In this document: piece by piece, positions 60,501 through 63,934 of the stretch | How the letters are laid out: every line of letters starts with the position of its first letter | Numbering within the stretch: the stretch's first letter is position 1 | NCBI RefSeq assembly: GCF_020497125.1 | Contig: NC_059077.1 | Span: 24,937,340-25,001,339 of the forward strand | Length of the DNA: 64,000 nucleotides | Direction of reading: 5' to 3' | Origin: Mauremys mutica | Taxonomy: Eukaryota; Chordata; Testudines; Geoemydidae | Notes under the pieces: generated by a model | Database searches by the model: none | Told to the model about the DNA's origin: nothing | Seen by the model: only the letters and a program-made list of their open reading frames with translations | Translations under genes and position numbers: made by a program

Positions 60501-61974
60501 CACTCAAAGAGGGTGGCAATGGTACCAGAGACTGAGTAGAAGCCCTGTATGATTCTCTGTGCTGTCTATTGGAGGACTTCTCTGCATGCTGCTTCATGTG
60601 CAGTACTGATGGCTCAGAACTATGGGGAAAAGACCTGTGGCAGGTCTGGTGGGGCTTTAAGCCTGGGGTCTTTGGCATAATTCAGAGTGCTAAAGGACCA
60701 CAATTCAGAGGGATAGCGGGAACCCTCTCTGAAGCACAACTGTCCCAGAAAATAAAATAAAAATAACCAAACAACTACATAAAGAAAAGTGCTAATAAAA
60801 TTAGCTAGATAAGAGTGGGAAGCTGAGAACAGCAGACAAACAAATGCTCAGAGGTGAGCCACAGGAACTGAGTGGCAATGGGTCCAAGCCTCCCTATATG
60901 CCCTTGTTTGGGAGCACAAGGAACAGCTCTGCACAGGTGTGGGCCCACGAACACTGCTTTTTGGTCTCTGCTTGAGTGTGCACTGGAATGTGCACATGCT
61001 ACAGTGGAGCACCCCATATGGACATATACTTGAAAAGAAGTCCAATATTGTTGATTTTCACTGACATTGGGAAGACACAAGCTCCTGCATGGAGGAATCT
61101 CAGGGGACAGGGCAATATTTAGGCTACCTGGAATCTGCTATCAGTTGAGTTCTAAACCATGGGGCTGGAAAGACAGTGGGAGGTACTGGGACCTAGTGCC
61201 CTCGAGCAGCTGTCAGTGGGTCTGGTGGATTAGCAAGAGAGGAGCTTATAAACCAATATTCATCTGTGATTCCCTCACAAATAAAACTGTCTGCTGACTG
61301 GAGTGGTATGCGTGCATGCATAAAATGGATTATGGATTAAGAGCCTAATCTAATTATCACACAAAACAACTGTGTATGTGTAAGAGACAAGAAAGATTCA
61401 GGTTCAAAAGTAGTAGTCAGACAAATCCTCTTCACTTTTTAAAAAGTTCTCTCCCCTTCCAGAGTTCCTTGCACAGGCCGACCATCCCTCCCTGCCAGCA
61501 CACCGACTGCCTGCCTCTGCAAGTTTGCCCTTTCCTTCGGTCTATATTTGTTAACTGTAACAAATGCATTAATAAAAAGAGACATGGTGAAACTGTACTG
61601 AAAAACAATGTGACAGTAGCTTTATGTTTTGTTTGACTGAGCTCCCAATTTGTTACTTTCTTAATACCTCTGAGGTGAAGGTGCTTGATTTCTTGTTTCT
61701 TCTGTAAGCAAAGCTTCAGAGAGTGTATCTGCTGTTTCAGCATCACTATATACTTGAGGATTTCCACAATCTGAGAGTGTACTTCTGCTTAGACTGGTCC
61801 CTAATGAGAATCTATCATAGCATTGTGCCTCATCATCTGGTGTCTCCTCTTCTGATGGCTCCCAGATACTCATTTCAATGGGACCTATGTTCCTTATTAC
61901 ACGTTTCAGCGCTTTCAGCCTCACTTTGTGGGTGGCTTGGATAACAACAGACATCATTTCTTCACTTTTGGATC
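3376..61974 (-). CDS. CPLANE1: CPLANE1 (C5orf42/JBTS17), C-terminal half, 20 spliced exons
   Basis: CPLANE1 works with INTU, FUZ and WDPCP in ciliogenesis and planar polarity, at the base of the primary cilium; human loss causes Joubert and orofaciodigital syndromes (family knowledge). I identified it by recalled similarity, not by alignment. Exons, 5' to 3': 61974-61668, 52356-51420, 43315-43152, 41865-41717, 41585-41503, 38333-38251, 31768-31700, 31096-30913, 30248-29952, 29761-28985, 20240-20068, 18688-18559, 16588-16534, 14600-14496, 13972-13880, 12765-12644, 12378-12180, 11505-11291, 4628-4535, 3551-3376. Their lengths sum to 4,412 bases. Codon phases agree across every junction and no exon has an internal stop, so the gene looks functional. 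Human CPLANE1 is about 3,200 residues, so this is roughly the C-terminal 46%. No membrane segment is evident here. The product is mostly polar and low-complexity with two charged or coiled-coil stretches. The alternative is another large cilium protein. Confidence 0.8.
4535..4628 (-). CDS. CPLANE1: CPLANE1 window exon 19
   Basis: The acceptor CTTTTCTTAG precedes [20 protein letters not shown] and ends DAGVIDE before the donor GTATGTG. It is 94 bases, phase 0 to phase 1. The intron upstream of it (4629-11290) holds the large nested DNA element and DIRS insertion. Confidence 0.75.
5376..6012. mobile_element. hAT-type end plus C-rich sequence, one end missing
   Basis: The segment begins CAGTGGTCACCAACCGGTC, a typical hAT terminal inverted repeat, at about 5380, but no matching CCACTG end is seen before RNase H sequence resumes at 6013. 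The second half (5780-6010) is a degenerate CCCAGCCCTGAGCCCC repeat. Open frames in both strands here arise from base composition. Confidence 0.45.
6399..6755 (-). pseudogene. DIRS reverse transcriptase N-terminal remnant
   Basis: The frame contains [38 protein letters not shown] and [17 protein letters not shown], the start of a DIRS-type RT (compare [18 protein letters not shown] at 24400). It then runs out of the family; the catalytic YxDDW segment is missing. An RNase H scrap with AMFYINKQG follows at 6013-6066. Confidence 0.7.
6998..7590. mobile_element. hAT-like nonautonomous element with a perfect internal hairpin
   Basis: It starts CAGTGTTCCCTCTAA and ends near GCAGCTTTGAGGAATC. CACCC occurs just before and just after it. 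The family recurs at 39006-39463. A perfect 31-bp inverted repeat (7033-7063 and 7083-7113) with a 19-base loop lies close to the left end, and the remainder is G-rich with repeating TGGGGTGCAGG-like words. Confidence 0.5.
7717..7842. mobile_element. 126-bp MITE with perfect 14-bp terminal inverted repeats
   Basis: The ends CTAGGGTGACCAGA and TCTGGTCACCCTAG (interrupted by one position near the inner edge) face each other, and TCAGCT flanks both sides (7711-7716 and 7843-7848). It interrupts the DIRS gag remnant. A TA-target reading (Tc1/mariner-like) is also possible, since both ends contain CTAG. Confidence 0.55.
7850..8896 (-). pseudogene. DIRS gag remnant
   Basis: A 298-codon frame holds [20 protein letters not shown], then [20 protein letters not shown] and a helical C-terminus ending [11 protein letters not shown]. 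These motifs are shared with the gag frames at 25057 and 56850. The downstream part runs into a MITE at 7842. It is no longer linked to an intact pol and is likely dead. Confidence 0.65.
9996..11290. other. Intron sequence, end of the DNA element and an old repeat
   Basis: The first 360 bases belong to the DNA element ending near 10355. At 10620-10730 there is an old palindromic interspersed repeat (AGCATAGCTCTGCTGAAG opposite CTATGCTGATTAAACTCCAG). Nothing else recognisable is present. Confidence 0.4.
11291..11505 (-). CDS. CPLANE1: CPLANE1 window exon 18, coiled-coil segment
   Basis: The acceptor CTGTTCCCAG precedes [20 protein letters not shown]. The second half, from [20 protein letters not shown] to [10 protein letters not shown], has hydrophobic heptad spacing typical of a coiled coil. 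The donor is TTG|GTATGT. It enters in phase 1 and leaves in phase 0. This is the only clear coiled coil in the portion visible here. Confidence 0.8.
12180..12378 (-). CDS. CPLANE1: CPLANE1 window exon 17
   Basis: The acceptor GTGGTTCAG precedes [20 protein letters not shown] and ends NEFQRK before the donor GTAACA. It is 199 bases, phase 0 to phase 1. [13 protein letters not shown] looks like a short beta-prone motif, and the rest is acidic and polar. Confidence 0.75.
12644..12765 (-). CDS. CPLANE1: CPLANE1 window exon 16
   Basis: The acceptor TCCTCATAG precedes [20 protein letters not shown], and the donor is TTG|GTTAGT. It enters in phase 1 and leaves in phase 0. The [12 protein letters not shown] portion reads as a short ordered segment within otherwise polar sequence. 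Confidence 0.75.
13880..13972 (-). CDS. CPLANE1: CPLANE1 window exon 15
   Basis: The exon encodes [20 protein letters not shown] and ends ITSVPST before the donor GTGTGCC, a weak donor. The acceptor CAATCAAG has an A- and T-rich rather than pyrimidine-rich tract. A second AG nine bases in leads to a stop, so the outer one is chosen. It is 93 bases, phase 1 to phase 1, and skippable in frame. Confidence 0.65.
14496..14600 (-). CDS. CPLANE1: CPLANE1 window exon 14
   Basis: The acceptor CCCATTTTAG precedes [20 protein letters not shown] and ends ASTNTDP before the donor GTAAAATG. It is 105 bases, phase 1 to phase 1, so it can be skipped in frame. It is polar and threonine-rich. Confidence 0.72.
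15238..15934. mobile_element. Solo LTR, copy 1
   Basis: It starts TGTAGCAGG and ends GTTACA, and TTGTT stands on both sides (15233-15237 and 15935-15939), a 5-bp target duplication. The 697 bases are GC-rich, contain CCCCTATAAGAGGCAG near 15377 (a possible TATA region) and match the element at 39636-40313 throughout. A 219-codon minus-strand open frame inside it is only a by-product of base composition. Confidence 0.75.
16080..16210. repeat. Old interspersed repeat fragment
   Basis: GGAGTAACTCCATTCACTTC and AGTGGAGTTATATCTGAATG form the imperfect palindrome seen in a common old amniote repeat family. Similar fragments occur near 19620 and 20320. I cannot name the family with certainty. Confidence 0.35.
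16534..16588 (-). CDS. CPLANE1: CPLANE1 window exon 13 (55 bases)
   Basis: The acceptor TTATATTAG and donor GTATGTAC bound [18 protein letters not shown] plus a first codon base. It enters in phase 0 and leaves in phase 1. It is too short to show a domain, and its support is the two sites and the matching phases on both sides. Confidence 0.7.
17085..17535. repeat. C-rich minisatellite
   Basis: Degenerate tandem units of roughly 35-45 bases repeat words such as CACACAGCCCCTAGC, CTACCCCC and CCCTGCACCCTGAGC. The open frames crossing it are products of the repeat. It sits in the intron between the exons at 18559 and 16588. Confidence 0.7.
17540..17840. mobile_element. Possible hAT MITE remnant
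   Basis: GGTTTCAAACTTTTTGAGTT at the left and AAAAAGTTTGAGACCCC at the right read as degraded inverted ends. The interior is moderately GC-rich. No clear target duplication was seen. Confidence 0.35.
18559..18688 (-). CDS. CPLANE1: CPLANE1 window exon 12
   Basis: The acceptor TGTTGACAG precedes [19 protein letters not shown], a highly charged, probably helical stretch, then [20 protein letters not shown]. The donor is GTATAAG. It enters in phase 2 and leaves in phase 0. The charged block followed by an acidic motif is characteristic of this part of the protein as I recall it. Confidence 0.75.
20068..20240 (-). CDS. CPLANE1: CPLANE1 window exon 11, probable GC donor
   Basis: The acceptor TTTCAAACAG precedes [20 protein letters not shown]. 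Phase 2 is required to meet the next exon. The reading frame contains no GT in phase 2, but AAG|GCAAGG at 20068/20067 is a good GC-class donor in exactly that phase, giving TKR joined to QKRRADK. The alternative is a GT donor near 20018 plus an unseen small exon in the 1.3 kb below. Confidence 0.6.
20820..21240. repeat. Inverted repeat block, family unknown
   Basis: The left arm (20827-20880: TTTCTTACCTGATCG then TTAGCAGCTTCTCTCCC) returns in inverse near 21140-21195 (GGAGAGACGTTGCTAATAA then TCATGAAAGAAAT). A third related piece, CACAGCTTCTCTCCTCATTC, follows at 21210. This resembles terminal and internal complementary repeats of a DIRS-like element whose body may continue to about 22300, but I found no coding sequence to prove it. 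Confidence 0.4.
21470..21776. mobile_element. hAT MITE with 8-bp target duplication
   Basis: The terminal inverted repeats CAGGGGTAGGTTACC and GGTTACCAACCCCTG bound 307 bases. CCCTAGGG, itself a palindrome, is duplicated at 21462-21469 and 21777-21784. No open frame is present, so it is nonautonomous. Confidence 0.8.
22310..23130 (-). pseudogene. LINE endonuclease and linker fragment
   Basis: On the minus strand 22969-22769 encodes [13 protein letters not shown], an apurinic-endonuclease motif of CR1/L2-type LINEs, followed by [12 protein letters not shown]. The frame continues beyond the hAT insertion at 22611-22774 as short pieces. It is a 5' fragment of a LINE broken by stops and by the MITE, and the RT part is absent. 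Confidence 0.6.
22611..22774. mobile_element. hAT MITE with 8-bp target duplication
   Basis: The ends CAGTGGTTCTCAACC and GGTTGAAAATCACTG bound 164 bases, with CCTTAATT at 22603-22610 and 22775-22782. It contains a short (AT)n run. It is inserted in the LINE fragment. Confidence 0.8.
23131..23813 (-). pseudogene. DIRS RNase H
   Basis: [16 protein letters not shown] carries the first catalytic aspartate, followed after a frameshift near 23550 by [33 protein letters not shown] and [17 protein letters not shown] with the final aspartate. The frame change near 23550 inactivates it. Confidence 0.75.
23814..24619 (-). pseudogene. DIRS reverse transcriptase with one in-frame stop
   Basis: The frame holds [37 protein letters not shown], then a TGA at 24377-24379, then in the same frame the palm motifs [32 protein letters not shown] and the catalytic [15 protein letters not shown] with a following LL is typical of DIRS RT. 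Apart from the stop, the domain is nearly complete. Confidence 0.78.
25057..25945 (-). pseudogene. DIRS gag, two frames
   Basis: The N-terminal part (25945-25640) and the C-terminal part (25626-25057) are in different frames, so a frameshift or stop separates them. The second holds [20 protein letters not shown], then [20 protein letters not shown] and [20 protein letters not shown]. It is the best-preserved gag of the DIRS copies in the window. Confidence 0.75.
25985..26130. mobile_element. MITE fragment related to the 4935-10355 element
   Basis: GTGCAGTAAACTGGGGTGTA then AATCTACAGTGCTCTAGC and CCACACACTAACATTCC resemble the terminal region of the DNA element at 4935. It is degraded and the boundaries are approximate. 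Confidence 0.4.
26135..26610 (-). mobile_element. CR1 LINE fragment
   Basis: On the minus strand it carries the 3' region of the CR1 second reading frame: [19 protein letters not shown] and the block ending in the Q-N-S-V-A-K-K region near 26330. It closely parallels 32745-33180. Several stops and small deletions are present. Confidence 0.7.
27195..27489 (-). pseudogene. PLE GIY-YIG endonuclease domain, left arm (truncated)
   Basis: The same sequence as the right arm from [13 protein letters not shown] onward, but the GIY-YIG catalytic start is replaced by spacer sequence. The arm ends at 27495. It cannot encode a working nuclease. Confidence 0.78.
27474..27881 (+). pseudogene. PLE GIY-YIG endonuclease domain, right arm
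   Basis: The 135-codon frame holds [20 protein letters not shown], where the first tyrosine pair is the GIY-like element and YIG is exact, then [13 protein letters not shown] and the conserved [11 protein letters not shown] and [16 protein letters not shown]. It ends in a stop after the domain, matching the C-terminus of PLE proteins. The reverse transcriptase that should precede it is absent. Confidence 0.8.
28094..28984. other. Intron sequence without recognised gene or element
   Basis: I see no family that I recognise. Open frames on the plus strand up to 83 codons lack motifs. The exon at 28985 begins directly after it. Confidence 0.4.
28985..29761 (-). CDS. CPLANE1: CPLANE1 window exon 10 (777 bases)
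   Basis: The acceptor TTTTCATTTAG precedes [18 protein letters not shown]. The donor GTAATGG follows PPKNK. It is 259 codons, phase 0 to phase 0. The sequence is proline- and leucine-rich with recurring short PLLxLxLD-like motifs and the more ordered block [20 protein letters not shown] near the middle. It is an uninterrupted open frame next to the 8.7-kb repeat-filled intron that ends at 20240. Confidence 0.8.
29952..30248 (-). CDS. CPLANE1: CPLANE1 window exon 9
   Basis: The acceptor ATATTCTAG precedes [20 protein letters not shown], followed by glutamine- and serine-rich sequence, and ends ESIH before the donor GTAAGT. It is 99 codons, phase 0 to phase 0. A second in-frame AG (CTGCAG) six bases in could serve as an alternative acceptor and remove two residues. 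Confidence 0.78.
30913..31096 (-). CDS. CPLANE1: CPLANE1 window exon 8
   Basis: The exon encodes [20 protein letters not shown] and continues to DEMFKLVQ before the donor GTAAAAA. I chose the acceptor ACTTCAAG because it needs one base and so fits the phase-2 end of exon 7. A stronger-looking acceptor, CATCATCAG, lies about 65 bases upstream but needs two bases and would break the frame. It leaves in phase 0. Confidence 0.65.
31234..31322 (-). mobile_element. Short PLE 3' tail with target duplication
   Basis: The 89 bases (CAGCAAAGAGTCCTGTGGCA to GTTGGATGCATG) match the end of the PLE arms. AAATGAAAAAT stands before (31223-31233) and after (31323-31333). It lies about 130 bases upstream of exon 8's acceptor, in the intron between exons 7 and 8. 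Confidence 0.8.
31700..31768 (-). CDS. CPLANE1: CPLANE1 window exon 7 (69 bases)
   Basis: The acceptor CTTTCTTTACAG and donor GTAAGAG bound a short exon encoding [20 protein letters not shown] and DTP. It enters and leaves in phase 2. Its small size and good flanking sites make it a plausible cassette exon; skipping removes 23 residues without a frameshift. Confidence 0.7.
32336..33263 (-). mobile_element. CR1 LINE, 3' portion, first half of a split copy
   Basis: The 3' end at 32336 carries TAGAATCATAGAACTGGAAG, the usual CR1 tail in inverse. The minus frame 33103-32744 holds [20 protein letters not shown], then [20 protein letters not shown] and [14 protein letters not shown]. It continues at 35881 after the opposite CR1. 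Confidence 0.8.
33264..35880 (+). mobile_element. CR1 LINE, nearly full RT region, nested in an opposite CR1
   Basis: On the plus strand it holds an endonuclease end (33470-33790), [18 protein letters not shown], then RT pieces: [60 protein letters not shown] and [16 protein letters not shown], with [20 protein letters not shown] at the end. The catalytic FADD is present, but frames change near 34300 and 35130. It ends in two ATTCTATG repeats at 35860-35880, the CR1 tail. There is no 5' promoter region. Confidence 0.8.
35881..36990 (-). mobile_element. CR1 LINE, second half of the split copy
   Basis: The minus frame 36272-36069 reads [20 protein letters not shown] and [12 protein letters not shown], the RT core upstream of the part at 32336-33263. 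It extends to about 36990 and is interrupted again by the PLE tail at 36528. Confidence 0.75.
36528..36726 (+). mobile_element. PLE 3' tail (199 bases) with target duplication
   Basis: It matches the right end of the PLE arm from TGCTTCTTGCTTGCTTATAT to GCTACCTCTCTGATAC. TTCCTTATTTT precedes it (36517-36527) and follows it (36727-36737), an 11-bp duplication. The host is CR1, so the PLE tail is the younger insertion. Confidence 0.78.
37507..38199. mobile_element. Solo LTR, second family
   Basis: It begins TGTGATAGACCC and ends TTTGTCACA, with GTAG at 37503-37506 and 38200-38203. It is 693 bases long, has A-rich and G-rich blocks (GAGGAGAGGAAG near 37755) and no open frame. Its sequence differs from the 15238/39636 family. 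It ends about 50 bases from the donor of exon 6. Confidence 0.65.
38251..38333 (-). CDS. CPLANE1: CPLANE1 window exon 6
   Basis: The acceptor AAATTGCAG precedes [20 protein letters not shown] and EKKAKQN, and the donor is GTAAGAG. It enters in phase 0 and leaves in phase 2 (GG). The exon lies just beyond a 693-bp solo LTR that ends at 38199, leaving only about 50 bases between the donor and that LTR. Confidence 0.75.
39006..39463. mobile_element. hAT-like nonautonomous element, second copy
   Basis: It starts CAGTGTTCCCTCTAA and ends GCGCAGCTTACAGTGAAC, as in 6998-7590. TGGTGAT flanks both ends (38999-39005 and 39464-39470). The internal hairpin of the first copy is present with a few changes, followed by G-rich sequence. 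Confidence 0.55.
39621..41190 (-). mobile_element. CR1/L2-type LINE fragment with a solo LTR in its 3' end
   Basis: Read on the minus strand, 40541-40320 corresponds to the 3' region of the LINE at 58366 (the AATTCATGG and ATTAGCCAGGATGG parts, then GACCAATGGTCTGATTC). The coding part to 41190 has many stops. Its 3' end was split by the LTR at 39636-40313: GTCAT lies on both sides. Confidence 0.65.
39636..40313. mobile_element. Solo LTR, copy 2 of the first family
   Basis: It starts TGTAACGGGG and ends CCGCTATG, a mutated form of the expected GTTACA. GTCAT flanks it at 39631-39635 and 40314-40318. Alignment to 15238-15934 by eye runs end to end. It sits within the 3' end of a LINE. Confidence 0.72.
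41503..41585 (-). CDS. CPLANE1: CPLANE1 window exon 5 with a GC donor
   Basis: The acceptor TTTCATAG precedes 83 bases encoding [20 protein letters not shown] and LQQQKEE. The only donor in frame is GAG|GCAAGTTA, a perfect match to the GC-AG class consensus; the nearby GT in GCAAGT would add AA and break the phase. It enters in phase 1 and leaves in phase 0, matching the next exon. Confidence 0.72.
41717..41865 (-). CDS. CPLANE1: CPLANE1 window exon 4
   Basis: The acceptor TTTACAG precedes [18 protein letters not shown], and the acidic tail [18 protein letters not shown] ends before the donor GTTTGC, a weak match to consensus. It enters in phase 2 and leaves in phase 1. The piece is acidic and has no recognisable domain. 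Confidence 0.75.
42270..42545. repeat. GC-rich repeat with DNA-transposon-like end
   Basis: A GC-rich piece ends CTTTTGTTATAACAAACCCT and GTTTATTATAGCGAGGG, which resembles an inverted transposon end. I could not find a matching second end or a target duplication. Confidence 0.3.
43152..43315 (-). CDS. CPLANE1: CPLANE1 window exon 3
   Basis: The acceptor TTTTATTAG precedes [19 protein letters not shown], and the exon ends ENVL plus GG before the donor GTAATATT. It enters in phase 0 and leaves in phase 2. The two adjacent AG dinucleotides at the acceptor (TTAGAG) leave the exact start ambiguous by two bases, but only the first keeps the frame. Confidence 0.75.
44164..45232. mobile_element. 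Pogo/Tigger-like nonautonomous DNA transposon
   Basis: The ends CAGTAACTCCTCACTTAA and TTAAGCGAGGCATTACCG face each other, and TA stands on both sides. The inner end regions also mirror each other for several tens of bases (TTAACGTTGTTA and its inverse near 45215). The interior is GC-rich, then holds (CT)n, (GT)n and (GA)n runs near 44775 and 45030-45085. A PLE tail is inserted at 44633-44716. I place it with pogo/Tigger on end sequence and TA duplication only. Confidence 0.55.
44633..44716 (+). mobile_element. Short PLE 3' tail (84 bases) with target duplication
   Basis: It matches the core of the other PLE tails, from AAGTGGGTATTCACCCAC to TTTGCTGC. TTAAAAAGG precedes (44624-44632) and follows (44717-44725). 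Confidence 0.75.
45485..45610 (-). mobile_element. CR1 3' end, heavily truncated
   Basis: It starts ATAGAATCATAGAATATCAG and continues GGTTGGAAGGGACCTCAGGA, the inverse of the CR1 3' end. It is about 125 bases, a typical 5'-truncated copy. Confidence 0.75.
45940..46765 (+). repeat. Gypsy left LTR
   Basis: The 826 bases begin TGTCATAAACAGTTAGTTAA. A polyadenylation-type AATAAA occurs near 46400 followed by the T-rich GATTCTTCTCTTGG. Inferred transcription is on the plus strand. Confidence 0.88.
47208..48287 (+). pseudogene. Gypsy gag with SCAN-like capsid and zinc knuckle, early stop
   Basis: An ATG at 47208 opens a frame with a TAA at codon 11 (47238-47240); the same frame then stays open for 345 codons from a TTG at 47250. 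Residues counted from there: 15-55 a charged helical stretch with repeated KREME-type units; 148-240 a capsid segment with [36 protein letters not shown] and an alanine-glycine tail, which looks like a SCAN domain; 301-314 a zinc knuckle [18 protein letters not shown] domains of vertebrate zinc-finger proteins are thought to derive from Gmr1-like Gypsy capsids, which fits. The early stop should block translation from the usual start. Confidence 0.8.
48288..49535 (+). pseudogene. Gypsy protease joined to RNase H, no RT or integrase
   Basis: This frame follows gag's TAA (48285-48287) directly and in the same phase. Residues from the TTG at 48291: 11-82 a retropepsin-like domain with [11 protein letters not shown] and [10 protein letters not shown], where the catalytic glycine of DTG is an alanine; about 95-235 a proline- and threonine-rich linker; about 235-260 [17 protein letters not shown], which looks like the start of an integrase N-terminal region; from about 275 RNase H with [51 protein letters not shown] and [13 protein letters not shown]. 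The integrase core and RT are missing and no stop marks the joint. Confidence 0.8.
49686..50511 (+). repeat. Gypsy right LTR
   Basis: Identical in length to the left LTR. The differences seen include TTAGTTAAG to TTAATTAAG, TTGCTG to TTGCCG, AGGAGCAGG to AGGGGGAGG and ACTAGGATT to ACTAGAATT. Confidence 0.88.
51420..52356 (-). CDS. CPLANE1: CPLANE1 window exon 2, the largest exon
   Basis: The acceptor TTGTAG lies above 52356 and the donor GTAAGA below 51420. The 937 bases encode 312 residues, opening [15 protein letters not shown] and containing the well-conserved stretch [20 protein letters not shown] near residue 45. I associate that stretch with CPLANE1. A second conserved block, [13 protein letters not shown], lies near the end. 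The exon leaves in phase 0. It is the strongest single piece of evidence for the gene identity. Confidence 0.85.
53360..53770. repeat. Insert in DIRS, LTR-like with short tandem words
   Basis: The stretch starts TGTCATGGCCTGG and ends GTGACTTAACA, as an LTR might, and is rich in repeated GTCAGG, CAGGCC and GATACCAG words. No target duplication was found, so it may be another repeat type. Confidence 0.3.
55659..56340 (-). pseudogene. DIRS reverse transcriptase, two frames
   Basis: One frame holds [14 protein letters not shown] and [15 protein letters not shown] (56340-56014); the next holds [20 protein letters not shown] and [17 protein letters not shown] (56108-55659) with the catalytic YLDDW. 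At least one frameshift separates them. Confidence 0.7.
56847..57296 (-). pseudogene. DIRS gag remnant
   Basis: [20 protein letters not shown] and [19 protein letters not shown] match the other DIRS gag frames, followed by [11 protein letters not shown] and then foreign sequence. The change at the end coincides with a duplicated segment (see 56880-56960). Confidence 0.65.
58366..59685 (+). pseudogene. LINE reverse transcriptase (ORF2 fragment)
   Basis: The frame has an RT finger region with [39 protein letters not shown] and [16 protein letters not shown], then [57 protein letters not shown] and the catalytic KFADDTKLL. It has an intact RT core, no upstream endonuclease and a frame change near 59680. 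ORF2 of this family should be about twice as long. Confidence 0.78.
59781..60257 (+). pseudogene. LINE ORF2 C-terminal region, shifted frame
   Basis: [18 protein letters not shown] and [20 protein letters not shown], then [15 protein letters not shown], match the C-terminal part of CR1/L2-type ORF2. It ends normally at a stop near 60255. The gap from the RT is one or two frameshifts. Confidence 0.75.
61668..61974 (-). CDS. CPLANE1: CPLANE1 window exon 1
   Basis: The acceptor ends TTAG just above 61974 and the donor GTATTAAG follows 61668. The exon takes two bases from an upstream exon outside the window and ends in phase 2. It encodes about 102 residues, beginning [20 protein letters not shown], then an acidic and serine-rich tail with [12 protein letters not shown]. 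The phase-2 AG joins the first G of the 52356 exon to give arginine, so no coding exon is needed in the 9.3-kb intron between them. Confidence 0.8.
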
Positions 61975-63930
61975 CTAACCAAAGAAAAAAACAGAGGAGA
62001 GAAAGAGATGGGATTTTGAGTGTAGAGTCCATATATTTCACATTCTCTAAGATTAGCAGGACATAAATTAATCATATACAGTATATTCCAATTTATATCC
62101 AGAAGAATAAAGATGGAGTTATTTAGTATTTGGGACTCAATTTATGCAGTAAACCTTTAGAATAAGTTTTACTTAATTTCAACCTGTAAGTTTATAATGC
62201 TATAAAGAAATTTAGACTGTTTTGATTCATGTAGTTACTATTTATTTTCTATCTGAAGAAACACCATCACTTTCAAAATTGCACGTCTGCCAGAAAAACT
62301 TCTATCTACTACTGATACAAGTCACAATTAAGATTACTAGAACCTAAAGAGATTAGAAGAAAAATCTCAATTCTTCCCCATTCTCAAATTTGCTTATGCT
62401 ATGACAGCAGTCTGTGGACAAATCAGTTTAACTATTTCCTCTACAGAAGCAGTCCATCAGACAGTTTTCCTGGTTGTGTTTCATATATTTGAGACAAATA
62501 CTGTAAATTACTGTTCAAAATATACTCTCAAGAACAAGTTTTCAACACAGAACCCAAAATTGTACATGCAAAATATGATTGGCAGACACAAACAGGTACT
62601 TGTTTATGCAAAACAGCTAATATTCAAAATGATAAATGCATACAAAATATTCAATGCATACCAAAAATGAGTAATTGCATTTGAACTCCCATTCATTCTT
62701 GATAAGCTAATGAATTTACAATTTTTGTAAAATCTAATGAACATTAGCTATCAATGATGCAGTGAATTAGAGGTTAAGCATGCCACAAGGAACCAATTAT
62801 AGTCCCAATTCTGATGCTGACTCACCGTGCGGCTTTAAATGAGAAAGTCACTTAACATTTCTGAATTTCTATAAAATAGAAATATAATAAATAATAACAA
62901 CAACAACTTTTAAGTACCATCTCTTAGGGACATTAGTTAATGGTTGTACATTTAAAAATGTAAAGCAATGGTTAAGTGCCATCAAAGAAACCTTTTATGG
63001 CTTTGTAATTAAATGTATTTTGTATGCTGCCCTAAAATCACTCAATAATCAAATTTTAGGGATGGAATATGGCTCTGGAAGGGTATGGGGACTGGTACTA
63101 GAATAGACACCAAAAGATATCATCACCTATTAACTTATACAAAATTAGCAGATGGTCTAAGTCCAGTTCCTAGTACACTGGATCCACACCAAAAAACAAA
63201 AGGTTGAGTTGTCTCAACTATAGAGACCAAGACTCAAATAATCATATTTAATTAATCTTTCAGCCATAGTGGGTATGCATGAGCATCATGCATGTGAGTT
63301 CGGAAATATTTAGTAAGCAGTGTCCATTGGTCTGTGCATCTGGAGTTGTTCTCCTCATGCTCTGAAATGACGGTGTAAGGGAAAATGTGGACCAACGCCT
63401 CTTCAGTTCCTTCTACTATGAATGCAGTCATGATCCACAGCAATGGGACTAGAGGATGGGTAGTGGCATGGGCAGCAGGTGAAGATTCCCCTGGGGGAGA
63501 CTAGCTCCCTGTCCTGCCTCTTCTGCCCGCAGCCCTGCCCACACTTTACCCCCGCTCCATGCCCCATGCCACCGCTCTCCGTGTTCCTCCTCTCCTCCAC
63601 CCGCTGCCTCGCGAGACCTCCACCACTCCCCATGTCCCTCCTCTCCTCCACCCCCACACTCTGCCACATGCGAGGCCCAGACAGGGGAGGGGGGGTAGAG
63701 TGAAGGAAAGGAGGGACTCACCAGGCAGCGGCGGGCACCTCGGGGAAGGGGCAGAGTAGGGACAGGAAGACGCGAAGCACAGCCGAGGCCACCATGACCC
63801 AGGCGTCCTGCAGTGGAGCGGTGGCGGTTGTGCCAGGGAAGGCTTAACTTCCCCTGGCCTATTATACCAGCCGCATATGGGTAGTGGAATAAAGATAATG
63901 ACCATACATCTCAAATAGCCTCAGTTACAG
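61975..63930. other. Intron upstream of the first window exon, one GC-rich stretch
   Basis: No coding exon is seen; the next upstream CPLANE1 exon lies beyond 64000. A GC-rich stretch (63440-63850) has open frames on both strands with no recognisable motif and repeats of CTCCTCTCCTCCACCC; I could not assign it to a family. Confidence 0.4.
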
Positions 63931-63934
63931 ATAA

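Larger units (their letters stand above)
52940..61040 (-). mobile_element. DIRS retrotransposon with inverted ends, split by a LINE
   Basis: The left end (52940-53040: TACCTGTACTGTAACTTGAG and TACTCCACTGTAGGACATGC) and right end (60940-61040) are inverse, diverged copies (GGGTACTCCACTGTAG against CTACAGTGGAGCACCCC). On the minus strand: gag (57296-56850), RT (56340-55659), RNase H end with [17 protein letters not shown] (55210-55150). The region 53050-54900 should hold the recombinase but has no open frame. The LINE at 58366-60465 lies in the 5' portion. Confidence 0.7.

Noticed and set aside
63403..63914. Possible GC-rich exon or CpG-island promoter
   Set aside because: There is no splice-compatible open frame joining the CPLANE1 exons, and the sequence has simple CTCC repeats. 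A true promoter for this gene must lie beyond 64000.
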